64,000 nucleotides of DNA from Gemmatimonadota bacterium (GCA_020344215.1 CP070815.1:1634903-1698902); one strand, 5' to 3'. Counted from the stretch's first letter, positions 38,485 through 48,768 are shown. Numbers and translations: made by a program. Notes: generated by a model from the letters alone, not told the origin.

Positions 38485-39617
38485 ATGATTCGCGCAGGTG
38501 GTTCTCCGAGCAGCGCATCGATCACCACGCCGGCAACACCGCGGCGCGGAGGGTTAAGCAGGACCAGATCTGCCGGCATCTCCTGCGGTAGCGCGTCCTC
38601 TACAGCTCCCGCTATGAAGCGCAGCTGAGCCGCGGACTCGACGGCTGCACCCCGCCCCACAGCGATCGCGTGATGGTCCGAGTCGATCGCGGATACCTGG
38701 GCGCCTGCCACAGCCAGCTCGATGGCCCTGAGACCGAAACCGCAGTATGCGTCAACCGCGCGAAGCTCGGCCACTTCGCCGCACTGCTGCTGGACGTATG
38801 CCTCCAGCTTCGCCGCCATGGCGCGGTTGACCTGCACGAACGCACTGCCGGAGAGCAGCAAGTCGTGAGCGCCCCAGCGATCGGGCAGCGCTGACGGGCC
38901 GACCTGCCAATCGACCACACCTCCGGGACCCAGGTACCAGATCGCCGCCAGACCGTCCACCCGTTCGAGAAGTAGCTCCGGATCGCCGCGTCCTTCAGTT
39001 CCACCCTCGATCGCCAACCCCACCGCACCGTCCTGCGACGCGCGCAGCGTGAGTCTCAGCTCCCGCCCGGGGGGCAGGCGCTCGGCATCGCTGCCCCAGC
39101 TGGCCCGCAGCGTAGTCCAGGCGCGGTCTATGGGCGGCTCCGCCAGCGGGCAGCGATCCAAATCGATAACCCTGCGGGGATCCTCGACGGCGTGAAGGCC
39201 GGCCACGACCCCGCCGCGTGTGCGTTTCAGGGTGAAGGTGACCCTGTTCCTGTACTCGAGCTCGCTGGAAGAGGGGACGACCTCGGGCGGAGCGACGTCG
39301 AGGCCGCCCAACCGGCGCAACGCGTCGGCGACGATCCCGGCTTTGGCACGGAGCTGCGCGTCGTAGCGAAGATGCTGGAGCTGGCAGCCGCCGCAGGCGT
39401 CGTAGTGACGGCAAGGGGGAAGGCGGCGCTCCGGGCTGGGCTCGATGATTCTCAGCGCTCGTGCACGGGCCCACTGTCGGCGCTCCTCGACGTACTCGAC
39501 CTCGACCCGCTCACCGGGCGCCGTGCGGGGAACGAAGACGACGGGACGCTCATGCCTTCTGGCGAGCCCGTCGCCCCCTGCAACGATCGATTCGATGTCG
39601 ACGACTTCCGGGTTCAC
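38328..39617 (-). CDS. rlmD: 23S rRNA (uracil-C5)-methyltransferase RlmD
   Basis: 429 residues. TRAM domain (about 1-60), iron-sulfur cysteines in CRHYDACGGC (69, 75, 78) with a fourth near residue 160, then an AdoMet-binding fold with VDAYCGFGLRAIELA and LLNPPRRGVAGVV, and the catalytic cysteine in YQSCDPATLARDL. The end DMFPQTAHVETVV is family-typical. Methylates U1939 in 23S rRNA (or U747; RlmC cannot be strictly excluded). GTG start, 27 bases after the biotin carboxylase stop. Confidence 0.9.
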   Translation of the reverse strand: MNPEVVDIESIVAGGDGLARRHERPVVFVPRTAPGERVEVEYVEERRQWARARALRIIEPSPERRLPPCRHYDACGGCQLQHLRYDAQLRAKAGIVADALRRLGGLDVAPPEVVPSSSELEYRNRVTFTLKRTRGGVVAGLHAVEDPRRVIDLDRCPLAEPPIDRAWTTLRASWGSDAERLPPGRELRLTLRASQDGAVGLAIEGGTEGRGDPELLLERVDGLAAIWYLGPGGVVDWQVGPSALPDRWGAHDLLLSGSAFVQVNRAMAAKLEAYVQQQCGEVAELRAVDAYCGFGLRAIELAVAGAQVSAIDSDHHAIAVGRGAAVESAAQLRFIAGAVEDALPQEMPADLVLLNPPRRGVAGVVIDALLGEPPARIIYQSCDPATLARDLSRLAESFELQGCQAFDMFPQTAHVETVVTLAQRPRRKV

Positions 39618-39644
39618 GCGACACTTCTCGGGTCCGGGGCCGGA

Positions 39645-41156
39645 TCAGCCCCGCAGTCCCCACCCACGGCCACGCCAGCCAGCAGGCGGCCAGCGCCACC
39701 CGCTCCGCTCGCCGACGCTCTCCAGCCCATCGTCCATCCTGACCCTGCGCCGCTCCCCATTCTCTAACAGCGCAGCCACGAGAGCGACGGCCCTGAGCTT
39801 CTCCTCCTCTCCCTCCCAGCTCAGCAGATCGGGGTGCAGATCCAGGTACCCCGTGTGGAAGTTCCCGGCGCGGAAGTCGGGCTCGTCCATCACGCGCCGG
39901 TGGAAGGGCGCGATCGTGGCCACACCATCGACCAGTAGCTCATCCAGCGCCCGGGCCATGCGGGCGATGGCCGCCTGACGGTCCTGAGCGTGGACGATCA
40001 GCTTGGCGACCAGCGGGTCGTAGTGCAGGCCGATCTCGGTGCCCTGCACGATCCCACCGTCCCAACGGACACCGGTACCGCCCGGTAACCGCAGTTGGTC
40101 AACGCGGCCGCCGGCAGGCAAGAAGTCGTTGAAGGGATCCTCGGCGTTGATACGGCACTCGATGGCGTGCCCCTGCGGCTCGACGCTCTCGATGTCGATC
40201 GGCTCGCCCGCCGCGATGCGGAGCTGCTGGTGCACGAGATCGACCCCGGTGATCATCTCGGTGACCGGATGCTCTACCTGGAGCCGCGTGTTCATCTCGA
40301 GGAAGTAGAACTTGCCGCCCGCCACCATGAACTCGACGGTGCCCGCTCCGCGGTACTTCGCGCCGCGGGCCGCCGCGACCGCCTGCCTGCCCATCTGCTC
40401 GCGCAACTCCGGTGTCATGACCGGCGAGGGCGACTCCTCGATAAGCTTCTGGTGACGCCTCTGGATCGAGCACTCGCGCTCGTTCAGGTGAATGACGTTG
40501 CCCTGCGTGTCGGCGAGGATCTGGAACTCGATATGGCGCGGGTTCTCCAGGAACTTCTCGACGTAGATCCGCGAATCGGAGAAGGCGGCCTGGGCCTCGC
40601 GCTGGGCGGCGCCGAACGCTGATTCGAGATCGGTCTCGACCTCGACCTTACGCATCCCCTTCCCTCCTCCGCCGGCCGCTGCCTTGAGCAGCACCGGATA
40701 GCCGACCTGATGGCAGGCGTCGCGGACGGCATCGAGGTCGGCCAGCGTCTCCTTGGTGCCGGGGACAACGGACACGCCCGCTGCCTCCATGGCGCGCCGC
40801 GCCTCGGTCTTGTCACCCATCAAGGCGATGGTCTCGGCGCTGGGGCCGACGAAAGTGAGACCGGCACCCTCCACGGCGGCGGCGAAGTCGGCGTTCTCGG
40901 CCAGGAAACCGTAGCCCGGGTGGATCGCGTCAGCCCCCGACCTCTGTGCCGCGTTGAGCAACCGGACTATCGACAGGTAACTCTCCGCGGCGCGGGCCGG
41001 GCCGATCGGGTAAGCCTCGTCGGCGAGCCAAACGTGGGGCGCCAGCCGGTCCGCCTCCGAAAAGACCGCCACCGACTCGACACCGATCTCGCGGCAGGCC
41101 CGAATGACGCGCACCGCGATCTCACCCCGGTTGGCGACGAGGACTTTCTTCAGCAT
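39645..41156 (-). CDS. accC: Biotin carboxylase subunit of acyl-CoA carboxylase
   Basis: 503 residues: the standard biotin carboxylase (VANRGEIAVRVIRACREIG, KAAAGGGGKGMR, FLEMNTRLQVEHPVTE) without an attached carrier domain, which is instead the separate protein at 34179-34697. ATP-dependent carboxylation of biotin. The C-terminal ~55 residues after the enzyme core are a short charged, Trp/Gly-rich tail. ATG is embedded in the carboxyltransferase stop (TGATG), so coupled. Works in propionyl- or acetyl-CoA carboxylation. Confidence 0.94.
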   Translation of the reverse strand: MLKKVLVANRGEIAVRVIRACREIGVESVAVFSEADRLAPHVWLADEAYPIGPARAAESYLSIVRLLNAAQRSGADAIHPGYGFLAENADFAAAVEGAGLTFVGPSAETIALMGDKTEARRAMEAAGVSVVPGTKETLADLDAVRDACHQVGYPVLLKAAAGGGGKGMRKVEVETDLESAFGAAQREAQAAFSDSRIYVEKFLENPRHIEFQILADTQGNVIHLNERECSIQRRHQKLIEESPSPVMTPELREQMGRQAVAAARGAKYRGAGTVEFMVAGGKFYFLEMNTRLQVEHPVTEMITGVDLVHQQLRIAAGEPIDIESVEPQGHAIECRINAEDPFNDFLPAGGRVDQLRLPGGTGVRWDGGIVQGTEIGLHYDPLVAKLIVHAQDRQAAIARMARALDELLVDGVATIAPFHRRVMDEPDFRAGNFHTGYLDLHPDLLSWEGEEEKLRAVALVAALLENGERRRVRMDDGLESVGERSGWRWPPAGWRGRGWGLRG

Positions 41157-42706
41157 CAGAGTGGGATATTCCCGTGTTTGCGCGCCGGGCCCGGCTCGCG
41201 CTTGTTGCGGGTCATCCGCAGCGCCTCGATCAGGCGCGGGCGCGTCTCACGCGGATCGATCACGTCGTCCACGTACCCGCGCGCCGCTGCGATGTACGGG
41301 TGAGCGAACTGCTGCTCGTACTCCTTGATGAGCCTGTCTGTCTCGGCCGACGGATCGTCGGCCTCGGCGATCTGCTTCCGGAACAGGATCTCCACGGCAC
41401 CCTTCGGACCCATGACAGCGATCTCGGCCGTCGGCCAGGCGAAGTTGAAGTCGCCCCGGACGTGCTTCGAGTTCATGACGTCGTAGGCGCCGCCGTAGGC
41501 TTTGCGCAGAATCACGGTGAGCTTGGGCACCGTGGCCTCGCAGTAGGCGTAGAGCAGCTTCGCCCCGTGCTTGATGATGCCGCCGTGCTCCTGCGCCACT
41601 CCCGGCAAGAAGCCGGGGACGTCCTCGAAAGTCACGATCGGGATGTTGAATGCGTCGCAGAAGCGGATGAATCGGGCGCCTTTCATCGAGCTGTCGATAT
41701 GGAGCACACCGGCGAGCACGGCGGGCTGGTTGGCGATAATGCCGATGGTCCGACCGCCGAGGTGTGCGAAGCCGACCACTATGTTCTTCGCATAATCGGC
41801 GTGCACCTCGTAAAAGCTCGCCTCGTCGACGACCCGCGAGATGACGTCGTGCACGTCGTACGGCTTGTTCGGGTGGTCGGGCACAATGTCGAGAAGCCGC
41901 TCGTCCATCCGATCGGGCGGATCCTCACCCGGCCCCAGCGGCGGGTCTTCCATGTTGTTCTGCGGGATGTAGTGGAAGAGGTCGCGGACTCTCTCCAAAC
42001 ACGCCGGTTCCGACTCGCAGACGAAGTGGGCGACGCCCGAGGTCGTCCCATGGACCTGCGCGCCGCCGAGCTGCTCGAAGTCGACCTCCTCATGCGTGAC
42101 GGTCTTCACGACGTCGGGGCCCGTGACGAACATGTAGGAGGAGCCCTCGACCATGTAGATGAAGTCGGTGATGGCCGGCGAGTATACCGCGCCACCCGCG
42201 CACGGCCCGAGCACGGCGGTGATCTGCGGGATCACACCCGAGGCCTGCGTGTTGCGCCAGAAGATCTCGGCGTAGCCACCCAGCGACACCACGCCCTCCT
42301 GGATGCGCGCACCGCCGGAGTCGTTGAGCCCGATGACCGGGCAACCGGCCTTCATGGCCATGTCCATCAGCTTGCAGATCTTCTCGGCGTGCGCCTCGGA
42401 TAGCGACCCGCCGAACACCGTGAAGTCCTGGGAGAAGACGAGCACCTGCCGCCCGTGGATGCGGCCCATACCGGTGACGACACCGTCTCCGAGGATCTTC
42501 TTCTCGGCCAGGCCGAACTCGGTGGCGCGGTGGGTCACGAAGCGGTCGAACTCCCGGAACGAACCTTCATCGAGGAGCAGGTCGAGGCGCTCCCGCGCCG
42601 TGAGCTTCCCCTTAGCGTGCTGTACCTTGATACGCTCGTCACCTCCACCGAGCTCGGCTCTTGCCCTCAGCTCAGTGAGCCGTTTGAGCTTCTCCTGCAT
42701 CGTCAT
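41156..42706 (-). CDS. pccB: Acyl-CoA carboxylase carboxyltransferase (propionyl-CoA carboxylase beta-like)
   Basis: 516 residues, the single-chain type with N and C carboxyltransferase lobes. [41 protein letters not shown], then [29 protein letters not shown] and the substrate-pocket region [14 protein letters not shown]. This family carboxylates propionyl-CoA (and sometimes acetyl-CoA). Context with methylmalonyl-CoA mutase favours propionyl-CoA. Overlaps the upstream gene by four bases (ATGA). Confidence 0.93.
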   Translation of the reverse strand: MTMQEKLKRLTELRARAELGGGDERIKVQHAKGKLTARERLDLLLDEGSFREFDRFVTHRATEFGLAEKKILGDGVVTGMGRIHGRQVLVFSQDFTVFGGSLSEAHAEKICKLMDMAMKAGCPVIGLNDSGGARIQEGVVSLGGYAEIFWRNTQASGVIPQITAVLGPCAGGAVYSPAITDFIYMVEGSSYMFVTGPDVVKTVTHEEVDFEQLGGAQVHGTTSGVAHFVCESEPACLERVRDLFHYIPQNNMEDPPLGPGEDPPDRMDERLLDIVPDHPNKPYDVHDVISRVVDEASFYEVHADYAKNIVVGFAHLGGRTIGIIANQPAVLAGVLHIDSSMKGARFIRFCDAFNIPIVTFEDVPGFLPGVAQEHGGIIKHGAKLLYAYCEATVPKLTVILRKAYGGAYDVMNSKHVRGDFNFAWPTAEIAVMGPKGAVEILFRKQIAEADDPSAETDRLIKEYEQQFAHPYIAAARGYVDDVIDPRETRPRLIEALRMTRNKREPGPARKHGNIPL

Positions 42707-44532
42707 CGGCCGGGCTCCCCTTCATCGCTGGCGCTCTCCGCCTGCAGCGCCTCGTAGGCGGGCACCAGCTCACGATCCATGAACTGGAGAATGAACGGAC
42801 GGCGCGTGATCGCGCCGCTCTCCACGGTAAGAATGCCGGTGGCGCCGGGCATGCTACGAATCTCGCGGAACGATCTGGCGATTGCCGAGCGGCGCGGGAA
42901 ACCCCAAGGGAGGGCGGAGAGGACCAGGCGCGTGGCGTCGTAAGCCAGCGCCGGGACAAAGTTGCCCTGCAGCCCCTTGCGATACTCGCGCTCGTACATC
43001 TCCACGAAGTCCTGCCAGCGCAGCAACGAGCTGGAGCGGTGGAGGAAGGTAGAGATCACCGTACCGTCGATGAAGCGCGGCTCGACCAGGCGCAGCACCT
43101 CGGGCGCCGACCACTCGGAGTCACCCAGCACTTGCACCCCCCTGAGCCCGTAGTAGGAGAACTGGGGCGCCAGCTGGATCACACTGCTGGGCGTACTGGC
43201 CGGAGCGTAGATGGCCTGCGGGTGGAACTGGTCCAGGTACGAAAGCGGATCCTGGAAAGTCGTGGCCGTGTCGTCGTAAGCGATCGAGCCCAGCACAACG
43301 GCACCCCGTGCCCGGGCCGCGTCGGCGAAGGCGGCGAGCTGGCTCCGCCCTTCCTGCGTGTTCGGGTACATCACGCCGAAGCGATCGATCTGGAGATCAC
43401 GCACCGCGAAGTTGGCAAGGGCACGGGCGCCCCGCGTCACGCGCTCCGTGGTGCTCCAGAGCGAGAAGGTGTTGCGCTCGAAACTGAGGTTCTCCGGCGC
43501 GGTGGGGCTCACTATGACCAGATTCCGATCGCGGCGGCGCCGCGCCGCGATCTCGAGCCCTTCGCTGCGCAGCGGCCCGACGATCGCGACCGCACCAAGC
43601 CGCTCGAGCTCTCGCACCAAATCGCCGGCCCGGTCGTACTGATCGGCGTCGTCCCGAACGATCAGAGTCACGGCGTCGAAGTGGCGCTCGTTGTACTCCT
43701 TGACCGCCAGCCGGATGCCCTCCTCCGCCATGCGGCCATAAACCGCCAGCGGCCCGCTGAGGGGCAAGATCGCGCCGATGATCGGCCGCCACTGTTCGGT
43801 CTCGACCTCGCCGGAGGCTATGCTCCGCGCACGGTTGGTCTCCGGCTCCAGTGGGTCCATCTCGATCGCCCGCTCGGCCGCTTCCCGGCCTTCCTCGCTG
43901 TGGCCCGACGCCAGGAGCAGCGACGCCCGTTCCACCTCGAACACCGAGCGCAGTGGGTGACCGGCCGACCAGCGGGCAGTGACGGTGTCGATCTCGCCCA
44001 GGCCGAGCTCGGAGACGACCTGACGGGCCAGCTGCGCCGCCTCCTCCCGGGCGTCACCCAGATCGAGCGCAGTCGCCAGGAGGCTATCGGCCGCCTCCAG
44101 GGCGCGGCCCTCCAGGTGGAGGACCCTGGCGACGACGACCAGGCCGCCACTGCGCTGCGGGTCGGAGGCTCTGAACAGCCGCAGGTAGCGCGAAGCCTGC
44201 GCGCGGGCGAGCTCGGGCTCGTTCAGCTCGAGAGCGAGCCGCGCCGACAGGAGCAGCCCCGCTCCGTACCAGCGGGTCGCTCGATACTCGTCAATCAGAA
44301 GGCTCGCCAGCGAATCGGCAACCGCGTGGTTCGCTTCATCGAAGGCGTCCTCGGCCCTCCGGTAGACCTGAGCCGCCTCACGCTCCCGCGCTCGCTCCTC
44401 ACGACTCAGCGGCTCGGGCGTCGGCGCGCCCGGACCCGTGGCGCCGCCGCAGTTAAGCCCGAACCCGGCGACCGCCAGGACCGCCGCGGCGGTGAGCCGC
44501 CACGTCCATCTCTTCAAGTAGGCTCGTTTCAT
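42703..44532 (-). CDS. LpoA-like periplasmic binding protein with N-terminal TPR region
   Basis: 609 residues. Signal peptide with possible lipobox (GLNC at about 28; Asn at -1 is unusual), TPR-like helices (about 50-220), then a type I periplasmic-binding fold starting at [23 protein letters not shown], with [15 protein letters not shown] and DSEWSAPEV. This order matches penicillin-binding-protein activators (LpoA/LppC) and relatives, but ligand use by an amino-acid ABC system cannot be excluded; no permease genes adjoin. Stop overlaps the pccB start, an unrelated function. Confidence 0.82.
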   Translation of the reverse strand: MKRAYLKRWTWRLTAAAVLAVAGFGLNCGGATGPGAPTPEPLSREERAREREAAQVYRRAEDAFDEANHAVADSLASLLIDEYRATRWYGAGLLLSARLALELNEPELARAQASRYLRLFRASDPQRSGGLVVVARVLHLEGRALEAADSLLATALDLGDAREEAAQLARQVVSELGLGEIDTVTARWSAGHPLRSVFEVERASLLLASGHSEEGREAAERAIEMDPLEPETNRARSIASGEVETEQWRPIIGAILPLSGPLAVYGRMAEEGIRLAVKEYNERHFDAVTLIVRDDADQYDRAGDLVRELERLGAVAIVGPLRSEGLEIAARRRRDRNLVIVSPTAPENLSFERNTFSLWSTTERVTRGARALANFAVRDLQIDRFGVMYPNTQEGRSQLAAFADAARARGAVVLGSIAYDDTATTFQDPLSYLDQFHPQAIYAPASTPSSVIQLAPQFSYYGLRGVQVLGDSEWSAPEVLRLVEPRFIDGTVISTFLHRSSSLLRWQDFVEMYEREYRKGLQGNFVPALAYDATRLVLSALPWGFPRRSAIARSFREIRSMPGATGILTVESGAITRRPFILQFMDRELVPAYEALQAESASDEGEPGR

Positions 44533-44571
44533 CGACAGGATCTTAGGGAAGAAGAGAGCATCAGAACAAGA

Positions 44572-44596
44572 AGGGGGCGGAAAGTAGCCGCCCCCT
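44572..44596 (-). terminator. Rho-independent terminator of rpsA
   Basis: Nine-base stem (44572-44580 with 44588-44596: AGGGGGCGG and CCGCCCCCT) around an AAAGTAG loop, 30 bases past the rpsA stop. The minus-strand RNA continues UCUUGUUCU. Good stem, weak U tract. Confidence 0.75.
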
Positions 44597-44625
44597 CAAA
44601 GCTCAGCGCCGCACGGCAACGCGAA

Positions 44626-46836
44626 TCAGTCCTCCTTTTCCTCCTCGGAGACCTCTTCGCCCTGCTCTTCGGCCGTAGCCTCTGGCTCCTCGGTCGTCGG
44701 CTCAGCCTCCGGCTCGGCGGCGGTCTCTACCTCGGCCTCCGGCGCAGCCTCGGCTTCGGGCGCCTCAGCCTCCGGCTCGGGCGCCTCAACCTCCGGCTCG
44801 GGCGCCTCAACCTCCGCCATGGCCTCAACCTCCGGCTCGGGCGCCTCAACCTCCGCCGCGGCCTCAACCTCCGGCTCGGGAGGCTCAACCTCCACCTCGG
44901 GCGCCTCAACCTCCACCTCGGGCGCCTCAACCTCCACCTCGGGCGCCTCAAGCTCCGCCTCGGGTGCGGCTTCGGGCGCTGCAGCTGCTTCGCCCTCTGC
45001 CGGCTCGGCGGCTTCGGCGATCTCCTCCCCTTCTTTCCGCTCGGGGAGCGCGGTGACCTGAAGGACGATCCGGCGGTTGATGGGGTCGGACTCCATCACC
45101 TTCAACTCGAGGAAGTCGCCGGCCTTGACGACGTCGGACGGGCTGCGGACCTCACGATCCTCGGCGATCTGTGAGACGGGAACGAAGCCCTCGACATCGT
45201 CGCCGAGGTCAACGACGACGCCCTTATCGAGGAGGCGGACCGCCGTGCCCTGGGTCTCGGTCCCCGGCGCGTACTTCTGCGCCAGCGTGTACCAAGGGTC
45301 GTCCTCAGTCTGCTTGAGACCGAGAGAGATGCGCTTCTGATCCACATCGATGCTCAGGGCGACAACCTCCACCTCGTCACCCTTCTTGAGCACCTCCGAC
45401 GGGTGCTGGATCCGCTTGGTCCAGCTCATGTCGGACACGTGGACGAGGCCGTCGATTCCGGGCTCCACTTCGACGAAGGCACCGAAGCTCGTCAGGTTAC
45501 GGACTTTGCCGCGTATACGCGTACCCGGCGGGTACTTCTCCGGGAGGCCCAGCCACGGATCCTCTTCGGCCTGCTTCATGCCGAGTGAGATCTTCTCATC
45601 CTCGGGATCGACGCGGAGAACGACGGCCTCGATCTCGTCGGCTATGGAGACGAGTTGCGATGGGTGCCGCACGTTGCGGGTCCAACTCATCTCGGAGATG
45701 TGGACGAGGCCCTCGACCCCCCTCTCCAGCTCGATGAAGGCGCCGTAGTTGGTGATCGAAACAACCTTGCCGCGCACGCGTGCGCCGACAGGGTACTTCG
45801 CTTCGACATCCTTCCACGGATACGGCTGGAGCTGCTTGAGGCCGAGCGAAATGCGCTCGCGTTCCCAATCGATGTCGAGGATCTTGACCTCGATCTCGTC
45901 GCTTATCTTGCAGATCTCGCTCGGATGGCCGACTCGGCCCCACGACATGTCTGTGATGTGCAGCAGACCGTCCATGCCGCCGAGATCGATGAAGGCGCCG
46001 AAGTCGGTGATGTTCTTGACGACGCCTGTACGGACCTGTCCCTGCTCGAGCTCGCCTTTCAACTCCTCGCGCTTCTCGCTGCGCTTCTTCTCGAGGATCA
46101 CACGGCGCGAGACAACGATGTTGCGGCGCCGCTTGTTGAGCTTGAGGATCTTGAAGTCGAACTCCTGGCCCACCAGCTCGTCGACATTCGGCACACGGCG
46201 CAGGGCCACCTGGGAACCCGGCAGGAACGCATCGACACCCATGATGTCGACGGTGACCCCGCCCTTCACCTTCTTCTTGATCGTGCCACGGATCGGCTCG
46301 TCGCTGTCGTAGGCTTCCTTGATCTGTTCCCAGACGCGGAGGAAGTCGGCCTTCTTCTTCGATAGGACGACCACACCTTCCTGGTCCTCCAGCCGCTCGA
46401 GGAAGACGTCAACTTCCGCTCCCGGCTGAGCCTCTTCCGGTACCCTGAACTCATCCAGCGGGACCGAGCCCTCGGACTTGAACCCGAGGTCGAGGATCGC
46501 TGCCGTGTCCGTCACGCGGAGGACCTTCGCTTTGACGATTTCGCCCTCTTCGATGTTCTTGAGTGTATCCTCGTACATCGAGAGCATCTGCTCGTACTCA
46601 TCGGCGGAGTACTCGCCTTCATCGAAGAGATCGGGACGCACGCCCAGCTCCCGTGCCTTCTGCTCAACCTGCTCCTCGCTAAGCTCGGTCTCGGAGGGCT
46701 TCTCTGCAGCCGGCGGTGGTGAGGCAGGTGTTGGCTCGGAAGCGCCCGCTTCCGAAGTCACATCACTCTGCTCGAGGTTGGGGATTGGTGTCTCCGCGTC
46801 GTTTGGTGTGATCGTCTCGTTGTTCTCGTTCTGCAT
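44626..46836 (-). CDS. rpsA: 30S ribosomal protein S1 with long acidic repeat tail
   Basis: 736 residues. After an N-terminal acidic, low-complexity section (about 1-60) come six S1 RNA-binding domains, with repeated hallmarks such as GAFIDLGGMDGLLHITDMSW and DGLVHVSDMSW. The last ~120 residues are Glu/Ala/Pro/Val repeats (EAPEVEV units) encoded by 21-base tandem repeats. S1 loads mRNA onto the 30S; the tail is unlike E. coli S1. Start ATG at 46834-46836 has only a weak purine-rich site but a hairpin just upstream. cmk lies upstream, the common cmk-rpsA order. Confidence 0.93.
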   Translation of the reverse strand: MQNENNETITPNDAETPIPNLEQSDVTSEAGASEPTPASPPPAAEKPSETELSEEQVEQKARELGVRPDLFDEGEYSADEYEQMLSMYEDTLKNIEEGEIVKAKVLRVTDTAAILDLGFKSEGSVPLDEFRVPEEAQPGAEVDVFLERLEDQEGVVVLSKKKADFLRVWEQIKEAYDSDEPIRGTIKKKVKGGVTVDIMGVDAFLPGSQVALRRVPNVDELVGQEFDFKILKLNKRRRNIVVSRRVILEKKRSEKREELKGELEQGQVRTGVVKNITDFGAFIDLGGMDGLLHITDMSWGRVGHPSEICKISDEIEVKILDIDWERERISLGLKQLQPYPWKDVEAKYPVGARVRGKVVSITNYGAFIELERGVEGLVHISEMSWTRNVRHPSQLVSIADEIEAVVLRVDPEDEKISLGMKQAEEDPWLGLPEKYPPGTRIRGKVRNLTSFGAFVEVEPGIDGLVHVSDMSWTKRIQHPSEVLKKGDEVEVVALSIDVDQKRISLGLKQTEDDPWYTLAQKYAPGTETQGTAVRLLDKGVVVDLGDDVEGFVPVSQIAEDREVRSPSDVVKAGDFLELKVMESDPINRRIVLQVTALPERKEGEEIAEAAEPAEGEAAAAPEAAPEAELEAPEVEVEAPEVEVEAPEVEVEPPEPEVEAAAEVEAPEPEVEAMAEVEAPEPEVEAPEPEAEAPEAEAAPEAEVETAAEPEAEPTTEEPEATAEEQGEEVSEEEKED
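44745..44966 (-). repeat. 21-base tandem repeats encoding EAPEVEV units in S1
   Basis: Two exact 21-base copies (44904-44924, 44925-44945) and one with a single change (44883-44903), then more degenerate copies to about 44745. Unit read on the plus strand: CCTCAACCTCCACCTCGGGCG. Period of seven codons keeps the frame, so copy number may vary without damage. Likely a replication-slippage tract. Confidence 0.8.
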
Positions 46837-46851
46837 TAGGTTTGATACTCT

Positions 46852-46873
46852 CGCCGTTGTCCGGCAACCGGCG
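46852..46873 (-). promoter_or_regulatory. rpsA leader hairpin
   Basis: CGCCGTTG (46852-46859) pairs with CAACCGGCG (46865-46873), with one bulged base and a TCCGG loop. It ends 15 bases before the rpsA ATG, in the place of a Shine-Dalgarno sequence. Resembles, in arrangement only, the structured leader by which S1 controls its own synthesis in enterobacteria. Confidence 0.4.
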
Positions 46874-47016
46874 AGCCCGCATCGGTGAAAGGTTCAAGAT
46901 GTACAGCGGGCGCTCGCTGTGAATCCCGGCGGCGTACCGGACCCCCCTCGCTAACCTCTTCCGCCACAGGGACTAAGCTGCGCCCGGGAAACGACCGTGA
47001 AATGTAGCCCAGCCTT

Positions 47017-47697
47017 TCAAGCTCTGTCAAGCCGTTGCGCCGCCTGCACGATCTGGGTCACCTGCTCCTCAAAGCTTAGACGCGTCGTGTCAACGATCAT
47101 AGCACTGTCAGCCTTGCGCAGCGGTGAGGCCTCGCGCTGCGAGTCGTACGTATCCCTGGCCACGAGGCGGGCCGATTCGGCGGTTAGCCGCTCGGCCGTG
47201 ACGGCCTCGCCACGCTGCAGCAGACGACGCCGCGCCCGCTCACCCGGCTCGGCGACCATGTAGACCTTGAGCTCGGCCTCCGGGAAGACGACGGTGCCCA
47301 TGTCGCGTCCTTCGCAAACGACACCGCCGGGATACTCCGCCGCCAGCCGACGCAGGACGGCGTTCACCCTATCGCGAATCTGCGAGAAGGCGGAGACCTT
47401 GGAGGCGCAGGCCGTCACCTCCCGGGTGCGTATGTCGTCGTCGACGCGGCTGCCTTCGAGCAGCGCCGTGACGCCCCCGTCCACCACCTCGACACCGACG
47501 TCGACGCAGGCCAGCCCCGCGATCCACTGAGCATCGACTGCGCCCTCCGCATCCGCCCACCCCTTCCGGCAGGCGGCGAGGGCAAACGCGCGGTAAAGGG
47601 CGCCGGAATCGAGATGGAGGAAGCCGAGGCGCCGGGCCACCTCCTTGGCCGTCGTGGTCTTGCCGGAGCCCGCCGGACCGTCGATGGCTATGATCAT
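47017..47697 (-). CDS. cmk: Cytidylate kinase
   Basis: 226 residues. P-loop GPAGSGKTT at 7-15, then GFLHLDSGALYRAF, EGRDMGTVVFPEAELK and the arginine-rich lid RRRLLQRGE. Phosphorylates CMP/dCMP with ATP. Upstream of rpsA with a 180-base spacer that includes the S1 leader. Confidence 0.95.
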   Translation of the reverse strand: MIIAIDGPAGSGKTTTAKEVARRLGFLHLDSGALYRAFALAACRKGWADAEGAVDAQWIAGLACVDVGVEVVDGGVTALLEGSRVDDDIRTREVTACASKVSAFSQIRDRVNAVLRRLAAEYPGGVVCEGRDMGTVVFPEAELKVYMVAEPGERARRRLLQRGEAVTAERLTAESARLVARDTYDSQREASPLRKADSAMIVDTTRLSFEEQVTQIVQAAQRLDRA

Positions 47698-47776
47698 CCC
47701 GCCTCCGCCGAGTCAGTCATTCGTGCCAGCGCGTCCCAGACGCCCAAGCAGGAGCGCGGATGGCGATCAAGCCCGT

Positions 47777-48700
47777 TCATTCCCGGAGTGGTATCTCGAT
47801 CGCCAGGCCGTCATGCGCGACGATCACCTCGCACTCGCCGCCGCAAGCCCGCTTCGCTTCCGACTCCAAGACTTGGGGCCGCTCGGAATAGCGAGCGCTC
47901 AGGTGCGTCAGGACTAGCTGGCGAGCGCCGGCGCGCTGAGCGATCTCGCCCGCCTGTCTCGCGGTCGTGTGACCGGTACGCTGAGCCCGCTCCGCCTCCT
48001 CCTCGGAGAACGTCGCCTCGTGGATCAACATGTCGCACCCCTTCGCCGCTTCTACCGTCGCGTCGCAGGGGCGAGTGTCACCGGTGTAGACCAGCGTGCG
48101 CCCGGGCCGAGGCGGCCCCATGACCTCCTCAGGCCTCACCTCGCGCCCACCGTCCCAACGGACCGTCTCACCGCGTTGGAGCCGGCCGAACAGAGGCCCC
48201 TCCGGCACGCCCGCCTCACACGCCTTGTCAGGATAGAAGCGGCCCGGCCGAGCGTCCTCTCTGAGCACGTATCCGTTAGCACCGCCGGGGTGACTGACCC
48301 TGTAGGCGGCGATCACGTAATCGCCGTGCCGAACGGAGGCGCCCGGCTCGAGCGCGGCAATCTCGACGGGAAACGCGAGCTCCTCAAGTTCCAGGCCGAT
48401 CGCCGCCTCGAGCAGCGGCTCGCCGCCGGCTGGCGTATAGATGCTAAGCGGGTCTTCTCTACCCTGCAGGCCCATGGTTCGCAGCAGGCCTACCGTGCCC
48501 AGATAGTGATCGGCGTGCAAGTGGGTCAGGTAGATCTCTCTCACGCTGAAGCCGACGGCATAGCGCATCATCTGGCGCTGAGTGCCCTCGCCGCAGTCGA
48601 AGAGATAGAGATCGCCCTCACGCTGGACGGCGATCGCGCTCGTGTTGCGCGACACCGTTGGGCGCGCCGAGGAAGTCCCGATGAACATCACTCTCAACAT
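47777..48700 (-). CDS. rnz: Ribonuclease Z (tRNA 3' processing endonuclease)
   Basis: 307 residues. Metallo-beta-lactamase fold with HLHADHYLG (His60, His62, Asp64, His65), TGDTRPC and HEATF, and a late HLSARYS, all typical of RNase Z. Removes 3' trailers from tRNA precursors; relevant here because the tmRNA does not encode CCA, so some RNAs depend on trimming before CCA addition. 79-base spacer to cmk downstream. Confidence 0.93.
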   Translation of the reverse strand: MLRVMFIGTSSARPTVSRNTSAIAVQREGDLYLFDCGEGTQRQMMRYAVGFSVREIYLTHLHADHYLGTVGLLRTMGLQGREDPLSIYTPAGGEPLLEAAIGLELEELAFPVEIAALEPGASVRHGDYVIAAYRVSHPGGANGYVLREDARPGRFYPDKACEAGVPEGPLFGRLQRGETVRWDGGREVRPEEVMGPPRPGRTLVYTGDTRPCDATVEAAKGCDMLIHEATFSEEEAERAQRTGHTTARQAGEIAQRAGARQLVLTHLSARYSERPQVLESEAKRACGGECEVIVAHDGLAIEIPLRE

Positions 48701-48768
48701 GGCGGTTGATAATGGGCAGGCACCGGTGGAGGGGCAATGTACCGTCTGCTGCTCACCCCTGACTGGCC

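Noticed and set aside
41174..42403. 409-codon plus-strand open frame
   Set aside because: Antisense to the carboxyltransferase; shadow of high GC.
44745..44966. Possible CRISPR-like array
   Set aside because: Units are 21 bases without spacers and are in frame inside rpsA, so they are coding tandem repeats.
43039..45174. 711-codon plus-strand open frame
   Set aside because: Antisense to the LpoA-like gene and the S1 tail; the LGRLNLRLG repeat is only the complement of the S1 repeat DNA.
46836..47030. 64-codon minus-strand frame between cmk and rpsA
   Set aside because: It fills the S1 leader, starts at TTG without a ribosome site and resembles no family.
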